The notes beneath the pieces were generated by a model. The model was not told where the DNA came from and searched no databases. It saw nothing but the letters and a program-made list of their open reading frames with translations. 64,000 nucleotides of DNA from Halomonas campaniensis (lineage in GTDB: Bacteria > Pseudomonadota > Gammaproteobacteria > Pseudomonadales > Halomonadaceae), in the NCBI RefSeq assembly GCF_002211105.1, contig NZ_JPUA01000037.1:206421-270420 (forward strand), in the 5' to 3' direction. The translations under genes were made by a program, and so were the position numbers. Of this stretch, positions 7,435 through 15,550 are shown piece after piece; the stretch's first letter is position 1, and every line of letters begins with the position of its first letter.

Positions 7435-9192
7435 ATGAGCCAGCCCCCTTTTGAGTCGACGTTAAGCCACGCCGCCGCGCGTGGTGGCCTGCGCGGCATT
7501 GCCCAGCGTTTGGTTAAGCACGGCTTGTTGACCGATGCCCAGGCCGCCACGGCGGAAACCACAGCGTCGGATCTGGAAATATCGTTACTTCAGCATGTGA
7601 TCGAAAGTGGCCTGGTCGACCCTAAAAAAGCCACATTGGCGGCTGGCTGGGAGTATGGGCTGCCGGTCATAGATCTGGAAGCAGTTCGTCTGTCCGCGCT
7701 GCCTCCCGCTTCTGACTACCCTATCAAAGTGCTGCAGAGCCTTAACGTTCTGCCACTAGCCCGTCATGGCCATCGCCTAACGGTTGCAGTTCCCTACCCC
7801 GCCACTTTGACGCAACTGGATGAGTTGCAGTTTGCGACCGGCCTGAGTGTGGAAGGTATCCTCGCTCCCGTTGATCAAATCACGGTCGCGCTCAATAGCT
7901 ACCTTGCTCAAAACGGGCGTGGCATGCTTGATCAGTTGGATGAGTTAGATGATGCGGTGAATTCACTGAGCGTTGTGCAGAACAACGATGGTGACGAAGT
8001 TTCTTTGGAAGAATCTTCTCAAAATAGTGAAGACGCGCCCATTGTTAAGTTCGTCAACAAAATACTCTTAGACGCGATTCGCCGGGGCGCCTCTGATATC
8101 CATTTTGAGCCTTACGAAACCCTCTACCGGGTGCGCTTTCGTATTGATGGAATGCTCATAGAAGTCGCGCGCCCCCCCTTTGCCATGCGCAATCGCATCG
8201 CGGCCCGCCTAAAAATTATGGCCCGACTGGATATATCGGAACGTCGCTTACCCCAGGACGGCTCGATAAAGTTAAAGCTTTCACGCACCCGCTCTCTCGA
8301 TTTCCGGGTTAACTCACTACCAACAGTCTATGGCGAAAAGTTAGTGCTGCGGATATTAGATCCGACCGCAGCACAACTGGGTATAGAGCAACTGGGTTTT
8401 ACCGACGACCAACGGGGCCATTATGAACATGCGTTAAAACAACCCCAGGGCATGATTTTGGTCACCGGCCCTACCGGCAGTGGTAAAACTGTTTCGTTAT
8501 ATACCGGCATTAATATCCTTAATAAAGTGGAACGCAATATTTGTACCGCTGAAGATCCGGTTGAGATCAAAGTCGCCGGTATCAATCAAGTGAACGTATT
8601 ACCTAAGATCGGCCTCGATTTTGCCAGTGCACTAAGGGCGTTTTTACGCCAAGACCCGGATGTGGTGATGGTAGGCGAAATTCGTGACCTTGAAACCGCC
8701 GAAATTGCCGTTAAAGCTGCCCAGACAGGCCACCTGGTGCTCTCTACGGTGCATACCAACTCGGCAGCCGAAACGCTAACTCGACTGGCGAATATGGGCG
8801 TCTCTTCGTTTAACATCGCCAGCGCCGTTAGTTTGATTATTGCCCAGCGGCTGGCCCGCAAACTGTGTCAACACTGCAAAGAGCCCATTGACATTCCCCA
8901 TGAGGCACTGCGCAAAGAGGGCTTTAGCAACGAAGAAATCCAACAGGCGACTATCTACAGGCCGGTAGGTTGCAAGCAGTGTACCCACGGCTATAAAGGG
9001 CGAATTGGCATTTATGAGGTAGTGCCGATTACCGAAGCGATGCGTCAGCTGATTATGCGCGATGCTAACGCATTAGATATCGATCAGCAGAGGCGCAAGG
9101 AGGGCTACCCAAGCCTGCACCGCAGTGGGTTACTGAAAGTCATGCAGGGCATTACCAGCCTGGAAGAGGTTAACCGAGTGAGCAAGGAGTAA
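7435..9192 (+). CDS. pilB: Type IV pilus extension ATPase PilB
   Basis: A 585-residue secretion-superfamily ATPase that powers pilus polymerisation at the inner-membrane platform. An N-terminal MshEN/GSPII_E region (about 1-170) precedes the ATPase core. Walker A GPTGSGKT is at residues 345-352, the Asp box and Walker B (QDPDVVMVGEIRDLETAE) near residue 405, and the His box near TVHTN. A tetracysteine zinc site is present (CQHC and CKQC, about residues 480-520), as in PilB proteins. AGGT 7 bases before the ATG is a weak ribosome binding site. pilC follows after 3 bases. The partner proteins PilC and PilD are encoded downstream; the retraction ATPase PilT and the PilMNOPQ complex are not in this window. 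Confidence 0.95.
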   Translation: MSQPPFESTLSHAAARGGLRGIAQRLVKHGLLTDAQAATAETTASDLEISLLQHVIESGLVDPKKATLAAGWEYGLPVIDLEAVRLSALPPASDYPIKVLQSLNVLPLARHGHRLTVAVPYPATLTQLDELQFATGLSVEGILAPVDQITVALNSYLAQNGRGMLDQLDELDDAVNSLSVVQNNDGDEVSLEESSQNSEDAPIVKFVNKILLDAIRRGASDIHFEPYETLYRVRFRIDGMLIEVARPPFAMRNRIAARLKIMARLDISERRLPQDGSIKLKLSRTRSLDFRVNSLPTVYGEKLVLRILDPTAAQLGIEQLGFTDDQRGHYEHALKQPQGMILVTGPTGSGKTVSLYTGINILNKVERNICTAEDPVEIKVAGINQVNVLPKIGLDFASALRAFLRQDPDVVMVGEIRDLETAEIAVKAAQTGHLVLSTVHTNSAAETLTRLANMGVSSFNIASAVSLIIAQRLARKLCQHCKEPIDIPHEALRKEGFSNEEIQQATIYRPVGCKQCTHGYKGRIGIYEVVPITEAMRQLIMRDANALDIDQQRRKEGYPSLHRSGLLKVMQGITSLEEVNRVSKE

Positions 9193-9195
9193 GGC

Positions 9196-10428
9196 ATGGC
9201 TAAAACGGCACGTCGACGCCAAACGCCCGCCATCAAGCTAGCGCGCTGGAAATGGAGTGGTAAAGGCCCACAGGATAGAGCGCTAAGCGGTGAGATGATT
9301 GGCCGCAGTAAAGCCGAAGTAGCCGCTGAACTCACCAAGCAGCATATCGTTATCGGCCGGATTAGTAAAAAAGGCAACCTCGGCGGCAGCGGCCGCATTA
9401 ATCCCAACGATGTCATGGTCTTTGCACGTCAAATGGCCACCATGATTCGTGCTGGCATCCCGTTGCTGCAAGCACTTCAAGTAGTGGCAGAGAGTCTCAA
9501 GAAACCGGCTATGGTTGCCCTTGTTCAGCATATGATGAGCGATGTATCGTCAGGTGCCAGCTTCTCAGATGCATTGAACCGTCACCCCAAACACTTTGAT
9601 CGACTGTTTGTTAACCTCGTTAGTGCTGGCGAGCAGTCCGGTGCGTTGGATCAAATGCTCGATAGAATTGCGACCTACAAAGAGAAGGTTGAGTCGCTGA
9701 AAGCGCGGGTTAAGAAAGCTCTTTGGTACCCCACCGCCGTTATGACGATTGGCATTGCAGTGACCATGTTGCTGTTAATTAAAGTGGTGCCTGAATTTGA
9801 AAGCATGTTCCAAAGCTTTGGCGCTGAACTCCCTGCGTTAACCCAACTGACCGTGAACTTATCCGAGCTTGCCCAGCGTTATTGGCTAGCCGCGCTCGGC
9901 GCAGTGATGGCTGCCTTGCTTTTGCTCAAAATAAGCATTCAACGCTCGCCAAGCGTTGCTTACCGTATGCACGCACTGCTGCTTCGCTTGCCGATTCTTG
10001 GCGATATTATGCATAAATCTGCAATCGCTCGTTTTTCGCGTACATTAGCGACCACCTTTGCCTCGGGTGTACCACTTGTTGAAGGCTTAGACACCGCCGC
10101 CGGTGCCACAGGCAATAAAGTGTACGAACGCGCAGTGGTACAAACGCGCAAGGACGTCGCCACCGGGCAACAGCTACACTTCGCCATGCGGATGACCAAC
10201 CGCTTTCCTCCCCTGGCGATTCAAATGGTCAGCATCGGTGAAGAGGCAGGGTCGCTTGATGCCATGCTCAATCGCGTGGCTGATTACTATGAAGAGGAAG
10301 TCGATAATAAGGTCGATGCCCTCACTTCGCTGATGGAACCGATTATTATCGTGGTACTGGGCGTGCTGGTCGGCGGCGTGGTGGTCTCTATGTACTTGCC
10401 CATCTTCGACTTGGGCTCTGCCCTCTAA
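9196..10428 (+). CDS. pilC: Type IV pilus platform protein PilC
   Basis: A 410-residue inner-membrane protein with two tandem GspF domains. Each has the conserved pattern FARQMATMIRAGIPLLQAL... and FSRTLATTFASGVPLVEGL, and hydrophobic segments lie near residues 175-195, 225-245 and 380-400. PilC turns in the membrane to pass motion from PilB to the pilin subunits. The ribosome binding site AAGGAG lies inside the end of pilB, and the intergenic gap is 3 bases, so the two are translationally coupled. The N-terminus is basic and rather variable, as in other PilC proteins. PilD follows 18 bases after the stop. Confidence 0.95.
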   Translation: MAKTARRRQTPAIKLARWKWSGKGPQDRALSGEMIGRSKAEVAAELTKQHIVIGRISKKGNLGGSGRINPNDVMVFARQMATMIRAGIPLLQALQVVAESLKKPAMVALVQHMMSDVSSGASFSDALNRHPKHFDRLFVNLVSAGEQSGALDQMLDRIATYKEKVESLKARVKKALWYPTAVMTIGIAVTMLLLIKVVPEFESMFQSFGAELPALTQLTVNLSELAQRYWLAALGAVMAALLLLKISIQRSPSVAYRMHALLLRLPILGDIMHKSAIARFSRTLATTFASGVPLVEGLDTAAGATGNKVYERAVVQTRKDVATGQQLHFAMRMTNRFPPLAIQMVSIGEEAGSLDAMLNRVADYYEEEVDNKVDALTSLMEPIIIVVLGVLVGGVVVSMYLPIFDLGSAL

Positions 10429-10446
10429 ACAAACCCAAGGAGCGAC

Positions 10447-11292
10447 ATGCACCACCCTCCCATCATCCTGTGGTTAATTGTGTTATTGATCGGGCTATGT
10501 CTGGGTAGCTTTTTGAATGTGGTGATTGCTCGCCTTCCGGTGATGCTTATGCGGGGCTGGCGTAATGAAGCCCGGGAAGCACTTGAGCTTAGCGCCGAGC
10601 ACTCGCCGCGCTTTAACCTGGCCACTCCCGGCTCAATGTGTCCACGCTGTGAAACCCCTATCGCATGGCACGATAACCTACCGTTAATTGGGTGGATAAA
10701 ACGGCGCGGGCGCTGTGCCGCGTGCAATACGCCTATTAGCCTTCAATACCCACTGGTAGAAATAGCCGGTGGCTTGTTGGCCGTCGCTGTACTGGCACTC
10801 CATGGGCTTACGGCAGAATCACTCTTCATTTACGGCGCCTGCTTAGTACTGTTAGTGCTCGCCGTCATCGACTTTCGCACCCAGCTACTGCCCGACGTAA
10901 TTACCCTACCCTTACTTTGGGCAGGGTTACTGTTTCAGCTTCTTTTCCAGCCACTGATGCTGCCGAGTGCCGTTATCGGCGCCATGGTAGGCTATCTTTC
11001 CCTGTGGAGTTTTTATTGGCTATTCAAACTGGTCACCGGCAAAGAGGGAATGGGCTATGGCGACTTTAAGCTGCTCGCGGCGCTGGGCGCCTGGTTGGGA
11101 TGGAGTTTTTTACCGCTGATGTTGATCCTTTCCGCAGGTATTGGCGCCATTGTCGGGCTAGCTGCCCAGGCCTGCTCACCTCGCCTACGTGGCGCACCGC
11201 TTCCCTTTGGCCCGTTTCTCGCCCTCGCGGGCTGGGTGGCCCTGTTAGTCGGTGATGAAATAATGGCAATGTATCTCAACCTGCTCATGTAA
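10447..11292 (+). CDS. pilD: Prepilin peptidase/N-methyltransferase PilD
   Basis: A 281-residue membrane aspartyl protease that cuts the leader from both prepilins and methylates the new N-terminus. The cytoplasmic zinc-binding loop has the two CxxC pairs (CPRC and CAAC, about residues 65 and 92). The catalytic aspartates lie in AVIDFRTQLLPD and GYGDFKLLAALGAW. About seven or eight hydrophobic helices follow. AAGGAG lies 5 bases before the ATG. The last two codons and the stop are the first unit of a 15-bp tandem repeat that fills the gap to coaE. The order pilB-pilC-pilD-coaE-yacG is the standard gammaproteobacterial arrangement. Confidence 0.95.
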   Translation: MHHPPIILWLIVLLIGLCLGSFLNVVIARLPVMLMRGWRNEAREALELSAEHSPRFNLATPGSMCPRCETPIAWHDNLPLIGWIKRRGRCAACNTPISLQYPLVEIAGGLLAVAVLALHGLTAESLFIYGACLVLLVLAVIDFRTQLLPDVITLPLLWAGLLFQLLFQPLMLPSAVIGAMVGYLSLWSFYWLFKLVTGKEGMGYGDFKLLAALGAWLGWSFLPLMLILSAGIGAIVGLAAQACSPRLRGAPLPFGPFLALAGWVALLVGDEIMAMYLNLLM

Positions 11293-11345
11293 AACTGAAC
11301 CATATAAAACTAAACCATGTAAAAATGGTTCATGTAAAACCTGGT
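11286..11345 (+). repeat. Four imperfect 15-bp tandem repeats at the pilD-coaE junction
   Basis: Units: CATGTAAAACTGAAC, CATATAAAACTAAAC, CATGTAAAAATGGTT, CATGTAAAACCTGGT. The first unit contains the last codon and the stop of pilD, and the following three repeat that stop-codon context in the pilD-coaE gap (ATGTAA in two units, ATATAA in one). Likely a local slippage expansion. Confidence 0.8.
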
Positions 11346-11374
11346 TATATACAATTTAGCTATTGAGGCAGTAC

Positions 11375-11977
11375 ATGATTATCGGATTAACGGGTGGCAT
11401 TGGGTCGGGTAAATCGACGGTTGCTCGCGCCTTTGAAACACTCGGCGCCGCCTGGGTCGATGCCGATGATGTCGCCAGAGAAATCGTCTTGCCTGATGAG
11501 CCGGCCCTGTTAGCCATTCAACACCGCTTCGGTGATCAGATTATGCACCAGGATGGCACGCTTAACCGGGCCGCTCTGCGCGATATCATTTTTAAAGATC
11601 CAGAACAACGGCAGTGGCTAGAATCGGTGACACATCCCCGCATAAGGGAGCGACTACTGCAGCACTTAGCGCGGCTCAAAGCCCAGGGGGCGCCTTATGT
11701 TCTGCTTGTGTCACCTTTGCTGTTTGAATCGGGTCAGCATGCACTCGTTCACCGCACGGTGGTTGTCGATGTGCCACAAGCACTACAATTATCGAGAACC
11801 CAGCAGCGTGATGGGGTGAGTGAAAGCCAGGTGCGTGCTATTCTCGCCGCCCAACTTTCCCGCGAACAACGGTTAGCAAAAGCAGACGACGTGATAGACA
11901 ACAGCGGTGACCACGCCAGCATGATGGAGCAAGTGGCACGGCTTGACGAACGCTACCGTCGGCAGCTTAACTACTGA
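11375..11977 (+). CDS. coaE: Dephospho-CoA kinase
   Basis: A 200-residue kinase for the last step of coenzyme A synthesis (ATP-dependent phosphorylation of the 3'-hydroxyl of dephospho-CoA). The P-loop [11 protein letters not shown] is at the N-terminus; the conserved D-A-D ([10 protein letters not shown]) and the lid region (HPRIRERL) follow. The open frame could start at a TTG at 11363, but the ATG at 11375 with GAGG 6 bases upstream gives the normal N-terminus and length. It belongs to the pil operon by position, separated from pilD by the tandem repeats. yacG starts 34 bases after the stop. Confidence 0.95.
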   Translation: MIIGLTGGIGSGKSTVARAFETLGAAWVDADDVAREIVLPDEPALLAIQHRFGDQIMHQDGTLNRAALRDIIFKDPEQRQWLESVTHPRIRERLLQHLARLKAQGAPYVLLVSPLLFESGQHALVHRTVVVDVPQALQLSRTQQRDGVSESQVRAILAAQLSREQRLAKADDVIDNSGDHASMMEQVARLDERYRRQLNY

Positions 11978-12011
11978 GATATCGCGCCTGTTATCGCAAT
12001 TGGAGTTTTTT

Positions 12012-12245
12012 ATGGCTCGCCCAGCAAACGATTCCCCGCTAGAAGTTAACTGCCCGCAATGCGCTAAGCGCGTGCCCTGGCTACCAGAGAGTACTTATCG
12101 CCCCTTCTGCAGCAAACGCTGCCAACTACTGGATTTGGGCGCCTGGGCCGATGAGTCGCACCGCATAACGGGGGAGTCCGCCATGGATGAGGCCGATATA
12201 GAAACGCTCCTTGCGCAAGCCGACAAGGATGCGCCACTCACCTGA
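12012..12245 (+). CDS. yacG: DNA gyrase inhibitor YacG
   Basis: A 77-residue zinc protein. The four ligands are the CPQC pair near the N-terminus and the FCSKRC motif about 16 residues later, followed by [14 protein letters not shown] and an acidic tail, as in E. coli YacG. YacG binds GyrB and blocks DNA binding by gyrase. The open frame extends upstream over coaE, but the ATG at 12012, with GGAG 6 bases before it, gives the known N-terminus. It is the last gene of the pilBCD-coaE-yacG group. Confidence 0.92.
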   Translation: MARPANDSPLEVNCPQCAKRVPWLPESTYRPFCSKRCQLLDLGAWADESHRITGESAMDEADIETLLAQADKDAPLT

Positions 12246-12284
12246 AGCACCCTATAACTGACCTAGCGAGCCCTTACACTACCC

Positions 12285-13172
12285 ATGGCCGAAACAAACG
12301 CTCCCCCCTCATCGCCTTCGGCCTATCATGTGCTGCTCCAATTGGAGCAGCAGTTTGATCATCTACTGGAAACCATTGAAGCAGCCGTCTCGCTATACGA
12401 GCAGCAGCTACCGGCTACATGGGTCTTTAATCAAGCGACACCGCCTCGTGACTGGCTGCGTAGAGCCCTATTCGACATGTGGCATGAGCAGGATCAAGAT
12501 GGCCGTGAGACGCGCAACTATATTGCCGTCGTTGCCGCTAATGATGAACTGATAAGGGCGATTGATGCTGTCAATCAAGCCAAAGCCCATTTCAGCAACC
12601 TACTGCAACATATTAAACAGGCATTTCCACAGGCACTTAGCGATGCAAAAAGTCGCTTGCCGCAACGCCACCCTCACGTTGATGAAGCGTTACGTCGCAA
12701 TGGACTTGCTCGCTTACATCTTAAGCAGAGCTGGCGGCAGCTACCTATCGCACAAGCGCCTGTCTCACGCGTTCGCTTTGCTTGGTACAGCAGTGGTCGC
12801 TCCATTAAACGCCTGTCGGTGCAAGAAGCTGAACTTAAGCTTTTACAGCTTGATACCGATGCGCCGCATATTCGTATTCAGCTACGCAAACTAGCGGGCA
12901 TCCCCAGCGGGGAAGTGCTTGCTCAGGTGCAAACGCAAGCCCCACTGATGCGGGCAAACCTGTTCTTTACCGAACCACTCGATGATGGGCATACACGGCG
13001 AGCACTGAATGCCGCCATGCCCATTTTTGTTCCTGACCATAATCAGCGACTGCCCCACATTAACCTACCTGCACCACAGCCCCCCACCACACGCACACGG
13101 GCCAGGCGACGCGATGAGAAACTAGAGCAGGATGTCTTTCTGCCGAGTTTGCGGATTTATCGCTACCGCTAG
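12285..13172 (+). CDS. tus: Replication terminus (Ter) site-binding protein, Tus type
   Basis: A 295-residue basic protein related to E. coli Tus. The clearest shared block is VSRVRFAWYSSGRSIKRLSV with EAELKLLQL after it (about residues 163-192), which matches the Tus core RFGW...IKNL...EVLAQLEKS. The C-terminal strand FLPSLRIYRY corresponds to the last strand of Tus, and a basic linker (TRTRARRRDEK) precedes it. Tus bound to Ter stops a replication fork from one side only. The gene is 39 bases after yacG, without a clear terminator or promoter, and has no obvious ribosome binding site. The segment 12245-12263 just upstream matches E. coli TerB at 11 of 19 positions, in the place where TerB overlaps the tus promoter. 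Recognition by eye from partial identity; a profile search would settle it. Confidence 0.75.
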   Translation: MAETNAPPSSPSAYHVLLQLEQQFDHLLETIEAAVSLYEQQLPATWVFNQATPPRDWLRRALFDMWHEQDQDGRETRNYIAVVAANDELIRAIDAVNQAKAHFSNLLQHIKQAFPQALSDAKSRLPQRHPHVDEALRRNGLARLHLKQSWRQLPIAQAPVSRVRFAWYSSGRSIKRLSVQEAELKLLQLDTDAPHIRIQLRKLAGIPSGEVLAQVQTQAPLMRANLFFTEPLDDGHTRRALNAAMPIFVPDHNQRLPHINLPAPQPPTTRTRARRRDEKLEQDVFLPSLRIYRYR

Positions 13173-13214
13173 CATAAGGACACTTGCCAAGCCTGCTACG
13201 ATGTTTTGCTGGTG

Positions 13215-13556
13215 CTAGCTGCCAGGCACTATATCCTGCTGCCATACGCCATAGCCAAGCAGTACTTCGATCAGCTCGGCCAGGTCGTTATGATCCACGC
13301 CATACTCGCTCAACAGAGCTTCAAAGCGCTGTTTAAAAATACGCTCCCGCTCATGTTGCTGTTCTTTCTGCTGAGCTTCTTCATCTTCTTGTTCCAGTGC
13401 CGCAAGCGAGCGTACCGGCGGGCCTGTCGGTATATCAAAATCGCTTTCTGGATCATCTAATTGGCGTAAAGCCTGGGCAAAAGCATCGTCTAATTCACGA
13501 AACTTACGCAGCTTCTCACGCTCATCTATCGGCTTTTGAACCTTTTGATATTTCAT
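13215..13556 (-). CDS. Small protein resembling the MvaT oligomerisation region
   Basis: About 113 residues from the ATG at 13556; the open frame continues to a GTG at 13670 (151 residues), and neither start has a strong ribosome binding site. A charged coiled-coil-like region rich in Glu, Gln and Arg leads into FKQRFEALLSEYGVDHNDLAELI. This lines up with FKAKLEALMNEFGKRPGDVIALL of the MvaT protein encoded 1.6 kb away (10 identities in 23 residues), which is the end of the MvaT oligomerisation domain. The protein then stops about 18 residues later, with no GGNHK DNA-binding motif. It may mix with MvaT filaments and weaken them, as H-NST does with H-NS, but this is inference. No other domain was recognised. 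It is convergent with tus. Confidence 0.6.
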   Translation of the reverse strand: MKYQKVQKPIDEREKLRKFRELDDAFAQALRQLDDPESDFDIPTGPPVRSLAALEQEDEEAQQKEQQHERERIFKQRFEALLSEYGVDHNDLAELIEVLLGYGVWQQDIVPGS

Positions 13557-13929
13557 CGATGTTTCATTTACACCTTGCTTGAAATGGTCGATATGACTGC
13601 CAATGTCGCTTTTTTTGGCAAAAACTGTGCACAAACGCGTAAAGGTAACGAGCAAACTTGCCTTTGCCACCCAGTTGCCAGCATAAAGGCATCATCATTA
13701 AGTATATGAGGGTAACCAGCACATTTATCAAACATGGCACAGTCAGCGACAACTCATTAAATCGATGCTTCGCATCAACATTACCTACAAGTAGCCTGAA
13801 TAGAGACACGACTCTTATCTGTAGGCTGAATTTTTTCTTCAGCTAGGTTACCAACACTAACGCACTGGGAGAGTGCACTACAGGCGAGATAAGCACGACC
13901 TGTACGATTCACGCATGAGAGGCCAGATA
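13557..13929. other. AT-rich intergenic region before the AraC gene
   Basis: No gene is supported here apart from the possible GTG-started extension of the MvaT-like frame up to 13670. The stretch is richer in A and T than the flanks, as expected for a target of MvaT silencing. It must hold the divergent promoters for the MvaT-like gene and the AraC gene; no box pair was clear enough to mark. Confidence 0.5.
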
Positions 13930-14760
13930 ATGTTCAACGCGATGACACGAGCTGAGATCTGGCTGCAGGATACACTCGATAAGTCACTCGGTATCGAAGA
14001 CCTTGCTAATCACATAGGGTATTCGTCTTCTCAAGTCCGGCGCCAATTTCGGCAAAGCTTTCACATTTCACCTAGCGCTTATCGTGAAATAAGGCGACTG
14101 GAACGCGCGGCGGTGCTGCTTGCGCTTACTCCTCTCAATATAGCGCAAATTGCAATACGTTGCGGGTACCAAAACCACTCGTCTTTCTCACGGGCATTCC
14201 AACGTCGTTATCAGTACAGCCCGCGCAATTTCCGCCTAAAGCTGAAAACCACTTTCCATCGCCCGGTGCCACCTCATGGTTTTAACACGCGTATCGAAAA
14301 AGCCACGGGTCGCCAAATGATCCTGATGCGCCTCTACAAGGCTCCCGAGCATATTAAGGGGCTAGGAGATGAAAGCTATCACGCTATGCAGCTAGCGTGC
14401 TTACAGACGCGGCTACGGCGGTCTACGACCATCATCGCACTGCCCGACATACTCGCCGACAGAATTAATGCACTTAATAATGAATCTTTCCACTCTTACC
14501 GTACCGACATTGGTCTATACCTATCGGATACGGACAATGCACAAGACATTGCACTGCCTGTTCTTTATCGGCGGGTCGACATTCCTACTTATTACTACGC
14601 GAGCACCTGTTTTGATAGTTTAGCTGGTCTTTATGGAGCCTTGACGCATACCATCATGTATCTGCTCAACAGGCAGGATGTTTGGCACGTTAGCGGCCAC
14701 CCTCCGCAGGTATTATGGAAAGCAAACCATTTAGAACTTCGCATCCCATTAATAGGTTAG
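13930..14760 (+). CDS. AraC family regulator, Rob-like
   Basis: A 276-residue regulator with the DNA-binding domain first, as in Rob, SoxS and MarA. Residues 7-105 hold the two helix-turn-helix motifs (LGIEDLANHIGYSSSQVRRQF and LNIAQIAIRCGYQNHSSFSRAF), ending with the AraC signature YQYSPRNFR. The remaining 160 residues look like a GyrI-type ligand-binding domain, with the pattern LYLSDTD and YYASTCFDSLAGLYGALT near the end. The frame opens at a GTG (13873), but the ATG at 13930 has GAGAGG at a 7-base distance and is preferred. Ligand and targets are unknown. The gene stands alone between the two MvaT-type genes. Confidence 0.8.
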   Translation: MFNAMTRAEIWLQDTLDKSLGIEDLANHIGYSSSQVRRQFRQSFHISPSAYREIRRLERAAVLLALTPLNIAQIAIRCGYQNHSSFSRAFQRRYQYSPRNFRLKLKTTFHRPVPPHGFNTRIEKATGRQMILMRLYKAPEHIKGLGDESYHAMQLACLQTRLRRSTTIIALPDILADRINALNNESFHSYRTDIGLYLSDTDNAQDIALPVLYRRVDIPTYYYASTCFDSLAGLYGALTHTIMYLLNRQDVWHVSGHPPQVLWKANHLELRIPLIG

Positions 14761-14803
14761 TAATGGGGGTAACGGCACTGGAGTATAGCTGAAAGCGTGT
14801 GGC

Positions 14804-14839
14804 AATAGAAAACCGGCATTCCTGTACAGAAATGCCGGT
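14804..14839 (-). terminator. Terminator of mvaT
   Basis: A 9-bp perfect stem (ACCGGCATT / AATGCCGGT) with a 10-base loop, followed on the minus strand by TTTTCTATTG, 11 bases after the mvaT stop. Confidence 0.8.
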
Positions 14840-14850
14840 GATGATATAGC

Positions 14851-15225
14851 TTAGTCTTCCATGCGCTCCAACCAGGACTCAACGGTTTCATCGCCGTACT
14901 GGTCTTTCCAGCTACGTAGTCCTTTATGGTTGCCACCACGAGTTTCGATTACTTCCCCTGTTTTAGGATTTTTGTAAATTTTAAGGCGGCGCTTACGACG
15001 GGCATTGCCGCTCGCTGTGGTTTTAGCGCTTCGCTGGTCAGCAGTCGGGTCTAATAAGGCAATAACATCACCGGGACGCTTGCCGAACTCATTCATTAGC
15101 GCTTCAAGTTTAGCCTTAAATTCCAACTCGCCTTTCAGACGCTGATCGCCTTCTAAGCGCTGAAGATCTTCTTGAAGCTGCTTTAGCTGCTGTTCTTTCT
15201 GGATATATTCGTTAAGTAAAGACAT
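14851..15225 (-). CDS. mvaT: MvaT/MvaU family nucleoid protein (H-NS functional homologue)
   Basis: A 124-residue protein with the complete MvaT layout: N-terminal oligomerisation helices starting MSLLNEYIQKEQQLKQL, a second oligomerisation segment ending near residue 60 (VIALLDP), a Lys/Arg-rich linker (NARRKRRLKIYKNPKTGEVI), and the DNA-binding C-terminus ETRGGNHKGLRSWK. MvaT filaments coat AT-rich DNA and silence foreign genes, as shown in Pseudomonas. The ribosome binding site AAAGGA is 7 bases before the ATG. A good promoter lies about 108 bases upstream and a terminator follows, so it is a single-gene unit. A 15-bp duplication lies in its leader. The other MvaT-like protein at 13215 lacks the DNA-binding part. 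Confidence 0.92.
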   Translation of the reverse strand: MSLLNEYIQKEQQLKQLQEDLQRLEGDQRLKGELEFKAKLEALMNEFGKRPGDVIALLDPTADQRSAKTTASGNARRKRRLKIYKNPKTGEVIETRGGNHKGLRSWKDQYGDETVESWLERMED

Positions 15226-15248
15226 AGGGGTTCCTTTAATAGCGTATC

Positions 15249-15278
15249 CAACTGAACGGGGTTCAACTGAACGGGATC
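15249..15278. repeat. 15-bp tandem duplication in the mvaT leader
   Basis: CAACTGAACGGGGTT is followed directly by CAACTGAACGGGATC; the first 12 bases are identical. It lies in the transcribed leader of mvaT. The 8-mer AACTGAAC also occurs in the first unit of the repeats after pilD. Confidence 0.8.
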
Positions 15279-15332
15279 TAACTTAGGTGCAAATTGACAA
15301 CCTTGACACCCGCTAGTTCAGAATGCAGGGAC

Positions 15333-15361
15333 ATTATTCCTGTAAAAAGAGTAACTGACAA
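15333..15361 (-). promoter_or_regulatory. Promoter of mvaT
   Basis: On the minus strand TTGTCA and AATAAT, each 5 of 6 to the sigma-70 consensus, are separated by exactly 17 bases. Transcription would start near 15326, giving a leader of about 100 bases. Confidence 0.55.
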
Positions 15362-15489
15362 CAGTCTAGTTGATTTTCACCCAATTACTAATCGTTTTTT
15401 AAAACTCAATTGCGGCTAAAGAGTTTAAATCTAATAGTACCTGACGACTATGCGAACCAGCTTGTTGAACAACTACTAGCGCCCTACCA

Positions 15490-15526
15490 CTACAAACAAA
15501 AGCGCCGCCCCTAAGGGCGGCGCTTT
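15490..15526 (-). terminator. Terminator of rpsA
   Basis: A 12-bp stem (AAAGCGCCGCCC / GGGCGGCGCTTT) with a CTAA loop, 24 bases after the rpsA stop, followed on the minus strand by TGTTTGTAG. Confidence 0.85.
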
Positions 15527-15550
15527 CACTAACCAATAACTAACCGATCG

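Larger units (their letters stand above)
15226..15550. other. mvaT leader and rpsA 3' region
   Basis: No gene. It holds, from left to right, the mvaT leader with a 15-bp duplication, the mvaT promoter, an AT-rich stretch with no clear signal, and the rpsA terminator. Confidence 0.7.
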
